From: Gossypium raimondii | Lineage: Eukaryota; Streptophyta; Magnoliopsida; Malvales; Malvaceae | Direction of reading: 5' to 3' | NCBI RefSeq assembly: GCF_025698545.1 | Contig: NC_068575.1 | Coordinates: forward strand, 61,389,980 to 61,453,979 | DNA: 64,000 bases | Shown here: positions 45,456 to 60,391 of the stretch, in pieces | Position numbering within the stretch: position 1 is the stretch's first letter | How the letters are laid out: each line of letters opens with the position of its first letter | Program-made: the position numbers and the translations under genes | Notes under the pieces: model-generated | The model's input: only the letters and a program-made list of their open reading frames with translations | What the model was told of the DNA's origin: nothing | Databases searched by the model: none

Positions 45456-48400
45456 CTACTCATCATCTGAAGTAATCTTTTGTTTTTTCCATTTGTATGC
45501 AGCTTCCAAAATCTTGAGGTTCGTCGCCTGGTTTTCTTCAGGGAATACATAATCGAAGTATTCTTCATACCTGCCAAGCCAGATGATTCAACATTTAGTG
45601 TTGCAGCAAAACACAGACATGCATTATAAGTACCATAGAGGTCCCTATTTCAGGAGTCAGATTGCATTTTGCCCACTTTACTAAAAAAATTTAGACAAAT
45701 TAATCCCTGTTAAAAACTGACATCCAACGAAAGAACCAAACAGTTACACGTGGTATGTCATGTGTACCTCGTGCTGACGTACAAGGACCAGTTTTTAACA
45801 TAAAAAATGAATGAAATTTTTAATAGAAAGACAGGATGCTCTTTGGTCTAATGTACAAAGACTAATTTGTCCATTTTCCTAATGGAAGGTAATTTTGTTC
45901 GAATGGGGGCTTATAATTGTGAAATCAGAAAAGAAAATAATTAATGGAAATGAGGAAAATATAAGTAGACCCTTTATGGTAGTAGACAAAACAAAGAAAA
46001 AGAAACTCTCAATTTAAGGGGCTAGGGAACACGAAAATTCTTCCCTGAAGTGCACACACAAATATCTAATTTTTACCAAAACATTTAACATCTTTTGTTA
46101 AAACTATTGGTATTGCGTGCACAAAACTATTTCACTTTTTTAGAAATATTCGTATTGGTATAAATTAGAAATATTGGTAAAAGGTTAAATTGCTGGGTAC
46201 ACTCCCCGGGTGTACAGCAGAATTGTCCTATGAAACATAGGGAAACTATGTTGACTTGCATGCTCAATGGTTTTATACCACGGTTCCTAATTGTTCGATT
46301 CAAGAAAACAACTAAAGATGCAGGGAAAGCACAAAACAGTAACATGAGAGATCCAAGTAACTTGCAGAAGACAAGAAGTAAATGATAAGGAGTTACATAC
46401 CCAGTAACACCACCATCTTCACTCGTAATTTGCTTCCTCTTTTTGAGTTTTTTAGGCAACTTAGACTGGACTACGCTAATGTCACCAAGCTCACCGAAAC
46501 TGCTTTCCGTTTTAAGCCACTCTTCCAGGAGCATAGCCCGCTCTTCTTTCAGTTCTGGTGCTGACGTTCTATAATAGTTAACTGCTCTTTCAAAGACTCC
46601 TGATAAAAATAGACAAATAAAAGGTAAGAATTGGTTATACTAATACATAATCAAAGTAAATGTATAACAGGCAGCAAAAATTGGATTGGTCTGAACTCAC
46701 TTCTTGCACGCTGAACACATTCCTTCTTTGCTTCGTGATTATATTCCTCAACCCCATCTTGTGGCAAGTCCGAACTCTCATCATTCTCCTCCATTGCAGA
46801 GGCTTCAAAGTTTGCATAACTAATCCACACCTTCAAGTGCTTCGTGCGATCTAATAGTCTCTCGTACAATCCTCTAGTTCGTTCATATTCACCTTCAGAA
46901 ATTTCAAAATCTATGTATGCCTGTCAACAAAGAATATGAAGCATTACCACATAACATCATTAGAATTGAATATTATTTAAGACTAAAAACAATCAGTCAA
47001 GAAAGATACGATGAGAAAATGGAGAAATCACCCTTAAAGACACCCCATCGCTGTCCAAATTTTAGTACCATGTATATATCTACTAGCAAACATGCAACTA
47101 GTTATAAACTGAAGTTTTCACCAGAAAGACATCAGCCATTTCACTGGAGAAACATTAATCATGAGATGAGAAATACTTATTGGATGAGTTATGAAGCAAT
47201 AAGACAAAATTATCGAGCATTACCAACAAAAAGACAAGTAATTCACCCTCCAAACCCAGAACTTGTTGTAATAGTTTCTGCCTTAATAGGGTAAATACAA
47301 TCACAAAGATAAACAACATAAAACAGTTGCTCATAGGGTAAATACCTTCCACAATAACTCCGGCATGTCCAAAGCTGGTTGTGTGATGGCAAGCTCAAAA
47401 ATAGCTCTTGCACGCTCTGTTTCAGCTAATGATCTTTCTAACTCAGCATATTTGCTCCATGCATAGCAGTTCTCAGGTGCCCACTCCAGATACTTCTCAT
47501 ACAGTTTTCGGCAACGGTCAATATTACCAAGTTGCAGCTCAATTTCAATATACTTCTTAAAGATCTGAATTTGAACAAAACAACATACTGAGAAAAGTTC
47601 ATGTTAAAAGTAGTCAAACTTATAAACTTTCAGCATAAGCTGGACATTTACCTTATCTTTAGGTGCCTTTCCAATAGCATTTCCCAAGATTTGCCGCGCA
47701 CCCATGAGATTGAGCTGTCTTATTTCAAACTGTGCAGCAAGAAGCCAGATCTTTGCAAAAGAAAACTTCTCGTGTGGAATAAGCTTAAGGCACTCCCTGG
47801 AAATTTTTTAAATTAATGAGGAACTATTCAATGTCTATTACAACCAACCACAAATATGAATGGTGAAAAACATCCAAAAACTGAATGATTCTTTAGAATA
47901 CACCATATGTCTATGGATGAGGGAGACAAGATAAAAATCAAAATAACATTTGATGCATGCTATAAATGTAACAATAATTGACTACCTACTGACTACCATA
48001 AAACCACCACCATATAATCACAAGATAATACATTAACTCATGTCAAAGAGAAACAATGCAAATGCTGAAATGTTTTCTTTCTATTTTAAACAACATCATT
48101 TCTCATGACATTTTAGATATAATGAGCTGTCTTACAAATAAACCAGAAGAGAGGCACCAATGCAAAACAAGGAAATATGGGAACAAAAACACTACCATGA
48201 AAAGAACGAAGATACTGATAACACAAAGAAATAGAACACTCAATGAGAAAAAAGGTGAAACAAAGCTAACGTCGAATGTTAAATTTTAGATTTTCTTCTT
48301 TCCTTTTCCCTTTTTATTGGCACATTACAGGGTAATGAAATGGACTGTTAGCAGAACATGAAACCAAAACATGCAAACATTCAAATAGTAGGCAACTGGC

Positions 48401-49823
48401 AAATTTCTTGCAGAGTTCAGTTGACAAGATTTATTAGTAAAGCAATTATTTCACTTGCAATTTAGCAACAGTAGCAACCAACAGAACCATAAATCCATTG
48501 CAAGAACATAAAGATACCTGTACACATCTCTCGTCCGCTCCATATCCCCAGCATCAAGCTCCTCATATAAAGCATAATTAATCCTAAATTACAAGTAAAC
48601 CATAAGTTGGTTAGTACAGAACTATAATATTAAACCAAGCATACAACCATTAGGCACACAAAAACTCACCACAAGTAAATATATCTCTGCCAATATCGCT
48701 TCTCCTCAGCTGGAGGAACATTAGCAATAGCTCTCTCATAAACCTCCCTAATCCTCCCCTTACTGCCTACACTCTCTTCCAACCTTATATAATCAAACCA
48801 AGCATCATAATTCAATGGATTCTTCCTGACTTCATCCTCATACTGAAACCTCCTCTTCCCCACAATGGCATCCTCAATCCCTTCCTTATCTCCATATTGC
48901 TTCTCAAAAGCCACAAACTTTCTATACAAATCCTCTGCACTACCTTTGGGTATATGATCGAGGGCAAACTTGTAAATACACCGAGCTCGTTCCGTTTCCT
49001 TACACCGTTCCTCAAATTCGGCGAATGCAACGAATAACTGCTCTGCATCTTCTTCATCCGCCAGCTTCTCCACCGCACGTTCGTACACATTCCTAGCCCG
49101 TACAATCTCCCCATTCTTCATCTCGAATTTGGCATATCTAATCCAAGCTCCGACTTTGGGGTGGCACTGAACGAACCGTTCGTAAATTGCACGGGCGCGT
49201 TCGACTTCGTTGTAACGGAGCTCGAATTTGATGTAGGAAAGCCAACCTTGTTGGTCAGGCATCCACGACATCCAGCGTTCGAAAATCTGGCGAGCTCCGG
49301 CGACGTTCCCTAACATTTCTTCCATGTGGATGTACTTGTACCAAAGCTGGTCCACGCGCGGGAGGAGCGTAACGGCACGGTCCCAAACATTCCTCGCGTG
49401 GTTGATGAACTTGTTCTTCATCTCCACTTCGGCGTATTTCAACCACAATGTGTGGTTCCGGTAATCGACTTCCAGAGCGCGCTCCCACACGCTCCTCGCT
49501 CGATTGAAGTCCTTTTGAGACTCTTCCCATTGGGCGTACTTGATCCAAACACTTTGGTTCCACCGAACGCGGCGAATTAGGTCTTCGAACTCCTTGCGTT
49601 TGCGGAGGCGATAGTCGGCGAGTTCAGTTGGGTCCGTAATCTTTTGCTTAGGCGGCCGGATTTCCGCCTCTTGACGTTCTCGAGCTTCTCGGAGGATCTG
49701 TTCGGCGGTAATCTGGATTGGTGCCGGAGTTTTATTTTTTACACGGGTCGGTCGAGGGAGTTTGACCTCCGTGTCTTTACGGGTCAAATACCCGAGCGAA
49801 GGGTCAGCATCTTTGGATGCCAT
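45456..49823 (-). CDS. CRNKL1: Crooked-neck-like splicing factor (CRNKL1/CLF1/SYF3), HAT-repeat protein
   Basis: Seven exons: 49823-48670, 48583-48518, 47796-47652, 47564-47346, 46920-46701, 46599-46401 and 45570-45456, all GT-AG and in phase, 705 residues, the usual length. After [27 protein letters not shown] come arrayed half-a-TPR (HAT) repeats to about residue 600, each with the W..Y...E / A R .. (Y/W) E R A pattern (for example [20 protein letters not shown]). The acidic/basic tail ends [12 protein letters not shown]. The protein is a scaffold of the Prp19/NineTeen complex in the activated spliceosome and acts in the nucleus. The first exon alone carries over half the protein. Intron 6 contains a dispersed repeat (45640-45915). 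No defects seen. Confidence 0.96.
45640..45915. repeat. Fold-back repeat in Crooked-neck intron 6
   Basis: TACCATAGAGGTCCCTATTT at the left and GGGGGCTTATAATTG at the right, with TTTAGACAAATTAATCCC and its near-complement GACTAATTTGTCCATTT between. The centre contains ACACGTGGTATGTCATGTG. This is a short non-autonomous repeat of the type also seen at 52490-52615 and 55390-55620. Confidence 0.5.
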
Positions 49824-49872
49824 GCTTCACGATCCGACACGGGATACGAGTCAGATCCGGAAAGAACCAGCG

Positions 49873-49971
49873 GACACGGCGGTGGGTGAGAACTGAGATG
49901 AGAAGAAAGAAAACTGATTTGACACGGCGGCAGGTGAGAACTGAGATGAGAAGGAAAAAAAAAACTAATTT
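49873..49971 (-). repeat. Two tandem 48-51-base repeats in the Crooked-neck 5' leader
   Basis: GACACGGCGG, GTGAGAACTGAGATGAGAAG and AAAACT-ATTT occur twice in direct order (49873-49920 and 49921-49971), 50 bases upstream of the ATG. The two copies differ at few positions. On the transcribed strand they are C/T-rich. Confidence 0.85.
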
Positions 49972-50733
49972 GCAGAGAGAACAGGGACGATGGCAGGAGG
50001 AAGATGATGATAGACGAAAGAAAAGATATTTCAAATCAAATGAACAAAAAAATTAGGGTTGTAAATTGTAATTCTAGGAGGGAGAATAATAAATATCCCA
50101 CTTAAATTTAAAGGTTAAATTTGGTCACGGATAAGTTTTTGTTGTTGTTGAAACTTTTTAATTGATATAATAATAATTTTGATCCTTATTTTTATATTTT
50201 TATTAGTTTAAATTTGATCAAAAGTGACTATAAAAACATAACATGTTATTGTTTGGTGTTTAAAATGACTTTTAAAATTATTTTAATCTAAAATAAGTTC
50301 TATTATTTAAATTGTGTTTTAATTAGATTTATTTATCTTAATCAAGGTCTTCTTAAATTTTGAAAGGGTTTAGACAAAAAAAATTAGGACGGTTTAAAAC
50401 ATCCATTTTAATGTTATTATCTTATTTTTATATATTAGGTATTTTTAGTACATAATTTTGTGAAGGTATTTATAACACATAAAATTAAATCTATAATAAT
50501 ACATAATACTATAATGTAAATACTAATAAAATATTAAGACACATGTATATAAAATTTTAACAAATAAAATTATCTATAATTATTAAATAGAGTAAATTAA
50601 ACCCTATTTTAGAGTGACCTTGGGTGTAGATCACCCTATTAAATATTAAATTAAAATAATGTAAATATTTTTAATATTTTTTAAAGAACGACATGGGCAA
50701 CTTAAAACAGGCTTGAGCTAATTATTTACAAAT

Positions 50734-51268
50734 AGAATTGTTCATGGGCTGGGTTCAGTTCTAACAAAATTTTAGGCCTAGGCTCGACTCTAAAATAGGT
50801 CTAAATTGTTGCCCAAGCCCAACCCAGATAAAAATGCTAAAATTTAAACCCAGTCCGACCCGCCTGCAATACATTTTTAAAATTTTTAATCTTTATATAA
50901 AAAAATCTAAAAAATATAATACACCAAATATACTAAAAATATTAAAATAAATATTTTCTAACAATTTGAAAATAAATTTAAAAAGTCTATATTCAAACAT
51001 TAACAACAAAAGAGTAGCAACATCATAATGAAATGGTAGCAAAACAATGGTAAAAAGTGAGAAAACAGCAACGGTTTTTTTATTGCAAATTCAGGCTGGA
51101 GCAGGCTAGGCCCAAGCCAAAACACCTTAGTGGAGGCCCAACCCATTTTCTAAACGAATTTTATTTTTTGCCCAAACTCATTTCCCTAATCTATATTTTT
51201 GTCTAAGCCCTCCTATTTTCGGGCAAGCATTCGAGCTAAGTCGAGTGGCTCGACCCATGGATAACTCT
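50734..51268. mobile_element. Repeat with 20-base inverted ends ('ttgttcatgggctggg' type)
   Basis: The left end AGAATTGTTCATGGGCTGGG is matched by the complement of the right end CTCGACCCATGGATAACTCT at 14 or more of 20 positions. Interior GGCCTAGGCTCG and AGGCCCAAGCC blocks also pair. 535 bases, no protein. Probable MITE; related, more decayed copies lie at about 7200-7500 and 18640-19070. Confidence 0.6.
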
Positions 51269-52719
51269 ATTTTCAGATATGGGTGAGCTTGGGCAAAATA
51301 TTAACCTCGTATTTTGGACCGCAACGAGCTTAGGCAAATATAAAGTGTGTTAATGTCATGCTTAAGTCCAACTAGAATTCCTAAACTCTAAAAAAATTAT
51401 GATATATCTATCAACTATTGTTAACGGTGCGACTATGTGGCGCTAATAAAATTTTTGTCATACAAACTTTAACCAAAGCATAAAAAATTTAAATATTATA
51501 TTTATCATTAATATTTCACGTTAGATGAGTATTTAGTACATTAATAGTGTATCTTTTATATTCTACAAATAATTTTAAAATTTAGACATGTATCTTTTAA
51601 TATTTTACTATAATTTTAGCTATGAGTTTAAAATTTCCACTAACACTTTAAGTAAAATCAAATGAAACTTTCAAAATTTCAAGTAAAATCACACGTCGAG
51701 ATTTCATAATATATATATATTTAGTATTAGGCAAAATAATTAAATTAGAGACAAAAATATTTTATGATAAAATAAAATATAAGGTTTCATTGAAATGCTA
51801 AAATCTTATTAAATATTAGAGCGCTTTTGCATAAGATTAAAAATTAATACTACAGTTAATATAAATATATTTATTAATTAACTGAAAACATAATAAATAT
51901 ATTAAGCTAATAGAATTAATAAGATTTAAACTAAAAATATTATCAAATTTATCATAAAAATAGACAAATTCTATATAAAGAAAAGAGGCAAATTAAAAAC
52001 TTTTGATGGCAAACATAATTATTTAAAAAATATTGATTATAAGGATTAAAATATTATATTATTTTCTTTTAACAACTTTTTAGGGCCTAAAATACAACTT
52101 GACAAAAATTAAGGGGTCGGATGTTCGGCTAAGGGCCTGTTTTGTCTTAAAAAATGGAAAAAATATTTTTTATCTTAAAATATTTTTTAAGGAGATTCAA
52201 ATGGATTCATTAATGAGTTAAGTCAAAATATTCATTCAATTAACTATTCATAAAATATAAATTATTTAATTATTTTTAAATAATATTTATATATTTTATA
52301 ATTAATTAATATGTTTTTTATTATGACAGAACAAACTAATAAGAAGTACTATGTTTTTTTTCTGATTTTTTTGTCCATTTGTATTTTAGTTAATATTTTT
52401 AAAGTTTTTATGGTTCTGTAAATGTTTGGAATTGAATTGCAATTGAAAAAATTCAGGACATTTTTATCCAGTAAATGTTAGCTTTTGTTACAAATTGGAC
52501 TTATTTAATTATTTTTATCAATATAGAGACTAAATTGATACATTTAATAATAGAGGACTAATTTGATCTAGTGCCTACAATACAGGGACCTTCTAGGTAC
52601 TTTAACCTATAATCATATATTATTCTTCCCATATGCAAGCAGATAGGTCCAACTAATGTGACAAACTGTCACCAAAGAAAAAGACAAACAAACTCAAATT
52701 AATTTTATTTTGGGTTAAT

Positions 52720-53080
52720 CTACTATTTAGTATCTGAATATAGCTTTAATGTTCAATTTAGTAACTAAGTATTTTTTTCCTAATCTTGAGTTTAGCTTAA
52801 ATGTTTCTTTTGGTACTTTGGTGCCTAGTTTTTTTTCAAGTGAAGTACTTCAATTTAGTTTCAATATTTAATTTGGTATTTGAGTTTTTTGTCCCAAATA
52901 AGTATCTATATTTTTTTATTAGAGCATATGTGCCAAATATTAATTGGATCCGATGATGCCATTTGATCTAGGTATCAAATTAAATACTAAAGTCGAACTC
53001 AAGTACCAAATTAAGACAAAAAATTTAGGTATCAAATTGAGCATTAAAACTGAACTCAAGTATCAAATGATATATTGTCT
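52720..53080. repeat. Fold-back repeat, relative of 11480-11785
   Basis: The left half (TTTAGTATCTGAATATAGC, TTCAATTTAGTTTCAATATT) and right half (AGGTATCAAATTAAATACT, GAACTCAAGTACCAAATT) are imperfect inverted copies. No coding potential. Confidence 0.55.
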
Positions 53081-53089
53081 CTTTTTTAA

Positions 53090-53285
53090 TCTGGGTAAAT
53101 AAACCCAAAGTCACTAAATTATTAGTAAATTTATATTTTGGTCACTCAACTTTAAAAAGTTACAAAATATTTATTAAACTATTCGAAAGTTTTTATTTTA
53201 AGTTCAGTGACGAAAATTTTCGAATAATTTAATAACTAAAACATAAATTTATTAATAATTTAATGATGTAATTTACTATTTTTTT
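53090..53285. repeat. Short fold-back repeat ('gggtaaataaacccaaagtcac' type)
   Basis: The left end is closely similar to the left end of the 58567-59086 element (CACTAAA-TATTAGTA, AAAAAGTTA-AAA). The right end (TTCGAATAATTTAATAACTAAAACATAAATT) is the partial complement. Probably an internally shortened member of the same family. Confidence 0.55.
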
Positions 53286-53504
53286 ATTTTTATATAATTA
53301 AAGTATTCATATTATAAAATCATGTTCTTCAACCCTCTCTCTCGCCATTCGTTATCAACATCGTCAAAAGAATCAAATTTCCTTCTCTCTTTCTCTCTCT
53401 TTCTACTGATCAGCCATTTCTCTTTGAGAGAGAGAAAAAAAAGCTTAAAATTTGAGGCACACCGCAGAGAAAGAGAGAGAGCATTTGTTCACTTATAAGG
53501 AAGA

Positions 53505-53829
53505 ATGGCAGTTCCCAAGGTTTGTTTCATGGCTGTTTTTGCAGCTCTTGTTTTTGCCATGGCTGTTGATGCCCAGTCTTCTGCTCCCGCCCCTGCTCCC
53601 ACAAGCGACGGTTAGTTCTTTCTTTAAAAAAAAATTCCTACTGACGTTTTAGATCTGGCTTCCGAGATCAAATGCCATTTTAGATTTTAAATGATTAAGA
53701 AAATTTTTATTAATTTTTTGGGGCGCGACAGGGAACTCAATTGATTTAGGGATTGCGTACGTGTTGATGCTGGTGGCGTTGGTGCTCACTTACCTCATCC
53801 ACGCTGCTGATTTCTGTTTTAGCTTTTGA
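53505..53829 (+). CDS. Arabinogalactan peptide (AG-peptide, AGP16/20/22/41 type)
   Basis: Two exons, 53505-53610 and 53732-53829, GT-AG, 67 residues. Signal peptide at 1-23 (AVFAALVFAMAVDA), then a very short core QSSAPAPAPTSDG with Ala-Pro dipeptides that are hydroxylated and O-glycosylated in this family. A hydrophobic tail (SIDLGIAYVLMLVALVLTYL) is the GPI-anchor signal. The mature peptide would be about 12 residues, anchored to the outer plasma membrane. The intron position, just after the glycomodule, is the usual one. The tail IHAADFCFSF is typical of the group. Paralogue identity cannot be settled by eye. Confidence 0.92.
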
Positions 53830-56039
53830 TTTTGATTTTTTAATTTTTGCATTTGAACAATTTATGTGAAACAATGGTTGGTTGGTCTCGATTTGAGTCC
53901 TAAAAGGGTTGTTTTTGTGAGTTCAGATATTAATTGTTGGGATTCGTTGATAATGTCAATTTTTTTTTTAATCTTTGGTGTTAGTCTCTTTAATCTTCTA
54001 TCATTTGCTAATTCTCTTTTTGCTGCTGTATCATCCATTTTTCGTCTCTCAAATCCTAATGGATTTAGCTTATTCTGGAAAGCTGTGATGCTGCTGAAAA
54101 TAATCATTTGGATTAATTGTATTTCAAAATAAAATTAAAATTTGAACGTTCAAGTCACCTTTTTAATAAAAATTTGAAGAAAAGTTGTAGAGCCCATTAA
54201 TTAAGGGTGAGTTCACGTTCGGCTCTGTTTGTTTGTCTGTTTCTTTTACTAATTTTAGATTTTTGGATTTATTTTAATAGCTTTTCAACATTATTCAGTG
54301 AAGTTTTAATATTTTTATAAATATTTTTAAAATTAAAATTTCAAGTTAATTAAAAATAATCAATAGCTATTATATAATAACTTTTGAAAAATATTTTTCT
54401 TTAGTGTTTTAAAATTATTTTCATTATTTTAAACATAAATATTTATTTATTTTCATAAAATAAAAATAATATAAATTAAATAAAAATACAATTCAATTGG
54501 AGTGAACGTGATTTTTTTATTTATATTCCATAATTCGTTTAAACATGTCGATATTTTCAATTATTCCAACTTTCGTGTTCAACCCTAACATTAAAGCATG
54601 ATGGTTTTCTTTTTCTTTTCGAGGTGAAAATAATAAGAATGTCTTACATGTATTACAAAACAGATTCAGTTTAATCATAATAGCTTGACTATATTATATA
54701 AATTGAGTTTAAATTTAATTAATATCATTATAGATGTATATTTAATAAAATAGACGTGTGGCAAAAAATTGAATAATATGAATTCGAATACACTTAAATA
54801 TGTAATGTTTTATACTTTGGCTCATTTAATGTAACTTCTTAAATATAAATAGAAAAAGGAAGTATGTTCTAGCGTCATGGGCCAAAAATCGAAGTTCGTG
54901 ATGAATACATACAAAACATCTCATGAAGGTCAATTGATTAATGAGACTCATTTGATCTACTCAAATTGACTCAATTTGTGAAACAAACTAGTTTATTTGA
55001 AACATTGGTGGCCCAGTGAAACACTTCAATAAAATTCAAGTTATCATAGTAAATATTATAAGTCCCAATAAATAAGATAGATAAACTTTGATCTTAACCG
55101 TCGATATAATATAAACTGTACTCAACTATAAATAAAAGATTTCCACCTCATTTGTAATGATTTACTCAAATACCTCAAATACTAAGAGCAACTAGTTCTC
55201 CACAGACTGAAAAAGAAACAAATTGCAAAGAACAAATAAAGTGTTAATATTTAGTACACTAACAACTTAAAAAAATTACCACGAGTTTTTAAAATAATTA
55301 TTATTTTAATATTTTACTATACATTTAATAAGATACTTGTCGACCCTTTTACTAGAGTCTAAAAATTCCATTCATTTTTACTATTACAAAGTGGTTCATA
55401 TATCTCAACATAAGGTACATGTGAAGTGCCATGCGTCACAATCTGATTATTTCGTCAACCATACTAGTTATTAACTGTAAAAATGAATGAAAATTTTTAA
55501 AAACAAAAATCAATTTACTCTTTGATCTAACTACCAAGAACTAAATTGCCTCTTTTTTAATACAAAGGACAAAACTTAATCAAACTCCTAGTACAAAAGT
55601 CTATATGCTTTTACCTTTTCAAACTCTATTTACTTCTTTGCACCATATCCAAAGGACATTTTTAATCAGAATCTCACAACGTGAGCTAGAATTGTGAAAC
55701 TCAAGAAGACAGTAACAAACAACACCTTACAGGTTGCTGTTAACTGTAACACGACGGAGTTGAAGTCGGAGTTTAGCAGCTGATCTGATCAGCTTTTTTT
55801 TTTCTTTTTTCCAGAAGATTGAAAACAGGGGGGGTTATTAGAAAAGTGGGGACTTTCAAAGCTTGAAACATAATTTCCATACAAACAATTAAGGCAACGA
55901 ATGTGTTTTAAGGAGGGCTTGGTCCAGTACATAAGTTGGAGAGACAGATCACACATACTGTTTCATTGATTCGTACATATTAAATTGAAGATCAAAGCCA
56001 CATAGAATAAAGCCCTCCTATTATATGCATATTAGCACA
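53830..56039. other. Spacer with repeat and LTR-like remnants
   Basis: It contains the AG-peptide 3' UTR; about 54870-55230 may be a decayed copia-type LTR fragment (AACTATAAATAAAAGATT, CACCTCATTTGTAA, CTCAAATAC); about 55390-55620 is a fold-back repeat. The last 100 bases are the 3' UTR of the E2 gene. No further gene is supported. Confidence 0.45.
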
Positions 56040-58241
<2,202 letters not shown>

Positions 58242-58566
58242 CGCCTAAACCCTAAAACAAACAAAAAAGTATCTTAAAAGGAAAAAAGAAAAAAAAAACG
58301 AAATTCAAATCAAAGCTAGATCGCCTTCAACGAAGATTAACACGGACCAAAAAAAATCTAAAATAAAGAGAAACAAAATAGAAAATTACAGAGCTAATTG
58401 GAGAAATTTTGAGAGAAAAAGTAGCTGAGAGATCCTCCTGTCCTGGGTTAATTTTTATTTTGTTTGGTAGTCGCTGAAAATAGCTAAAAAACAGAGTAAA
58501 GAGAAAAAATAAAAATAATAAAAAGGTTTAAAAAGGAGAGGATGAGAGGTTGAATAATAATTTTTT

Positions 58567-59086
58567 GGGTAAAATACACCCAAGGTCACTAAACTATTAG
58601 TATGTTTACGTTTTAGTCACTTAACTTCAAAAAGTTATAAAACAGTCATTGAACTAGTCAAAAGTTTTATTTAAGTCACTGGGTTGTTAAGATTTTTTTC
58701 AGGCTAGTAAGCTCCAAGTGACCATTCAATGATCAATATGATGGATCTGTATTTATCGACAAGTAGAACAAACCTTAAATCCAAGTCGATTTAACACTCA
58801 ATGTCAAAGATCGAAGAAAAAAGTTATTTAGATTTTAGTTCAAAAATTCATGATGTTTAAAATTGTTTTATAAAAAAAACTTAATATGTAAAAGAGAAGG
58901 GAATGAGAGGTTTCTATTGATGTAGGCAATGTGAACAGGGAAAGCCATACAAATGCGATTTTAACAACCCAATGACTTGAAATAAAACTTTTGAATAGTT
59001 CAATGATCATTTTGTAACTTTTTGAAGTTGAGCGATCAAGATATGAACCTATTAATAGTTCAGTGACCATGGGGCGTAATTTACCC
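58567..59086. mobile_element. MITE with about 125-base inverted repeats
   Basis: The left arm begins GGGTAAAATACACCC-AAGGTCACT and runs through AACTTCAAAAAGTTA-AAA to ACTGGGTTGTTAA. The right arm is its imperfect complement, from TTAACAACCCAATGACTT through AACTTTTTGAAGTTGAG to GCGTAATTTACCC. 520 bases, no protein. Arm length suggests a Mutator-like non-autonomous element. It lies just upstream of the E2 gene promoter. Confidence 0.75.
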
Positions 59087-59574
59087 TTTCTTTTAGAAAT
59101 ATTTAATAAAAAAATAGGAGAATTGGGTTGTGTTCTTGCGTTCTCATTGGCTATCTTCGCGGACCTCTTGTACGATTTTTTGTAATAAAATGTATTTTAT
59201 TTTATTACTGCTACTGTAATAACAATTATCTCTGTTTAAATTATTTTAATTTATTCTCAATTCTTTTATATTACAAAATAAATATTTCAATTTTAAATTA
59301 GTAATAGAAATATAAAAGTCTTTTTTTTAAATTACTCGTCAAATCGATTGATTTTCTATGATATTTAATTTAATTCTTAAAAAAAGATTAATTAGATTCT
59401 TTTTATGAAAGAATCAAAGCGGACGATAAATTTTTTTTTTTTTTTGAAACAACAAAGCGGACGATAATTAAGTTGAAGAGATAAGTACTTAAAAAGTAAA
59501 CGAGTGAGAGCGACAGCTGAAAGGATATTGGATATTTATAGTTAAATAAAGATATTTGTAAAATATAGTCAATA

Positions 59575-59646
59575 ATCAGAGTGGCGCAGCGGAAGCGTGG
59601 TGGGCCCATAACCCACAGGTCCCAGGATCGAAACCTGGCTCTGATA
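59575..59646 (+). tRNA. tRNA-iMet-CAT: Initiator tRNA-Met (CAU)
   Basis: 72 bases, the length of plant initiator tRNA. Acceptor stem ATCAGAG pairs with CTCTGAT, discriminator A; A-box GTGGCGCAGCGG; anticodon stem GTGGG/CCCAC around loop CCCATAA with CAT at 59607-59609; T-arm region CCAGGATCGAAACCTGG, with initiator-type A in place of the usual T of GGTTCGA. Encoded without CCA and followed by a TTTT terminator at about 59653. Confidence 0.97.
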
Positions 59647-60391
59647 TTAGAGTTTTCTGCTGGCCATATAAATTTTAGTCCCCTTTACCTTTCTTATTGA
59701 ATATTGGCCAAAATTTCTTTTAAGCCCCTTCACTTATTAAACCTTTCAGGTCCCAGATCGAAGATTACACACTTTTGCTTAACTCCGGACCGTTCTCATT
59801 AAAATTTCGAATTCTGACATCTTAAGTTTCTTATTAAATGGGATTTTCATTCTCATACATAAAACCTCATTTTCAATCAATTTAAGTTACTACAAAACAA
59901 GCTATATCAGTTTAATGGAAAACCATTAGACTGAGAGCTTTGATTAATACATACTAAACATGGTTTAGGGTGTCATTAATCTAGTGATTACCATGCAAAT
60001 GAAACGAAGACCAAATGTACAAAGCATCCAATGAAAGTAAAAGATTGTCTGAAATTTTAGTATCAATTGTGGAGCCCTATTCCAACTTTTGTTGATGTCT
60101 AACTGCCTGAAAAGGAACAAATTTGAAGTTGAATGTACAAAAATGCCCATTTCAATGGCAGGAAATATATATATTTTTACCTAGTCATCTCGATTGTTGA
60201 GTACAATACTGTTATTGTGTTTCCCTTTTCCCTTACATCATCACAATTTTCGAAAATCATAATGACAATATGCATTGAATAGAATTATTCAAAATTCTAT
60301 GATTCCAAATGTATTTACACATGGTGCGTATCAGTAACTGATATAGTAATCTAATGGACTGTATATAATACTATATAAACCTAGCTCAATC
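59647..60391. other. Spacer between tRNA and POB1-like gene
   Basis: It holds the Pol III terminator and the likely 3' UTR of the minus-strand BTB gene. No repeat or gene boundary is evident. Confidence 0.5.

Larger units (their letters stand above)
50060..53504. other. Long repeat-rich spacer
   Basis: No gene identified. It contains the inverted-end repeat at 50734-51268, AT-rich sequence at 51300-52480, and three further fold-back repeats between 52490 and 53290. The final 170 bases include paired (CT)n and (GA)n tracts in the promoter/leader of the AG-peptide gene. Confidence 0.55.

Noticed and set aside
46917-47294. 125-codon plus-strand frame in the Crooked-neck locus
   Set aside because: It lies over an intron on the opposite strand and has no recognisable domain.
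54870-55230. Possible copia-type solo LTR
   Set aside because: Internal phrases are suggestive, but no clear TG...CA ends or target duplication could be fixed, so it is only mentioned in the spacer entry.
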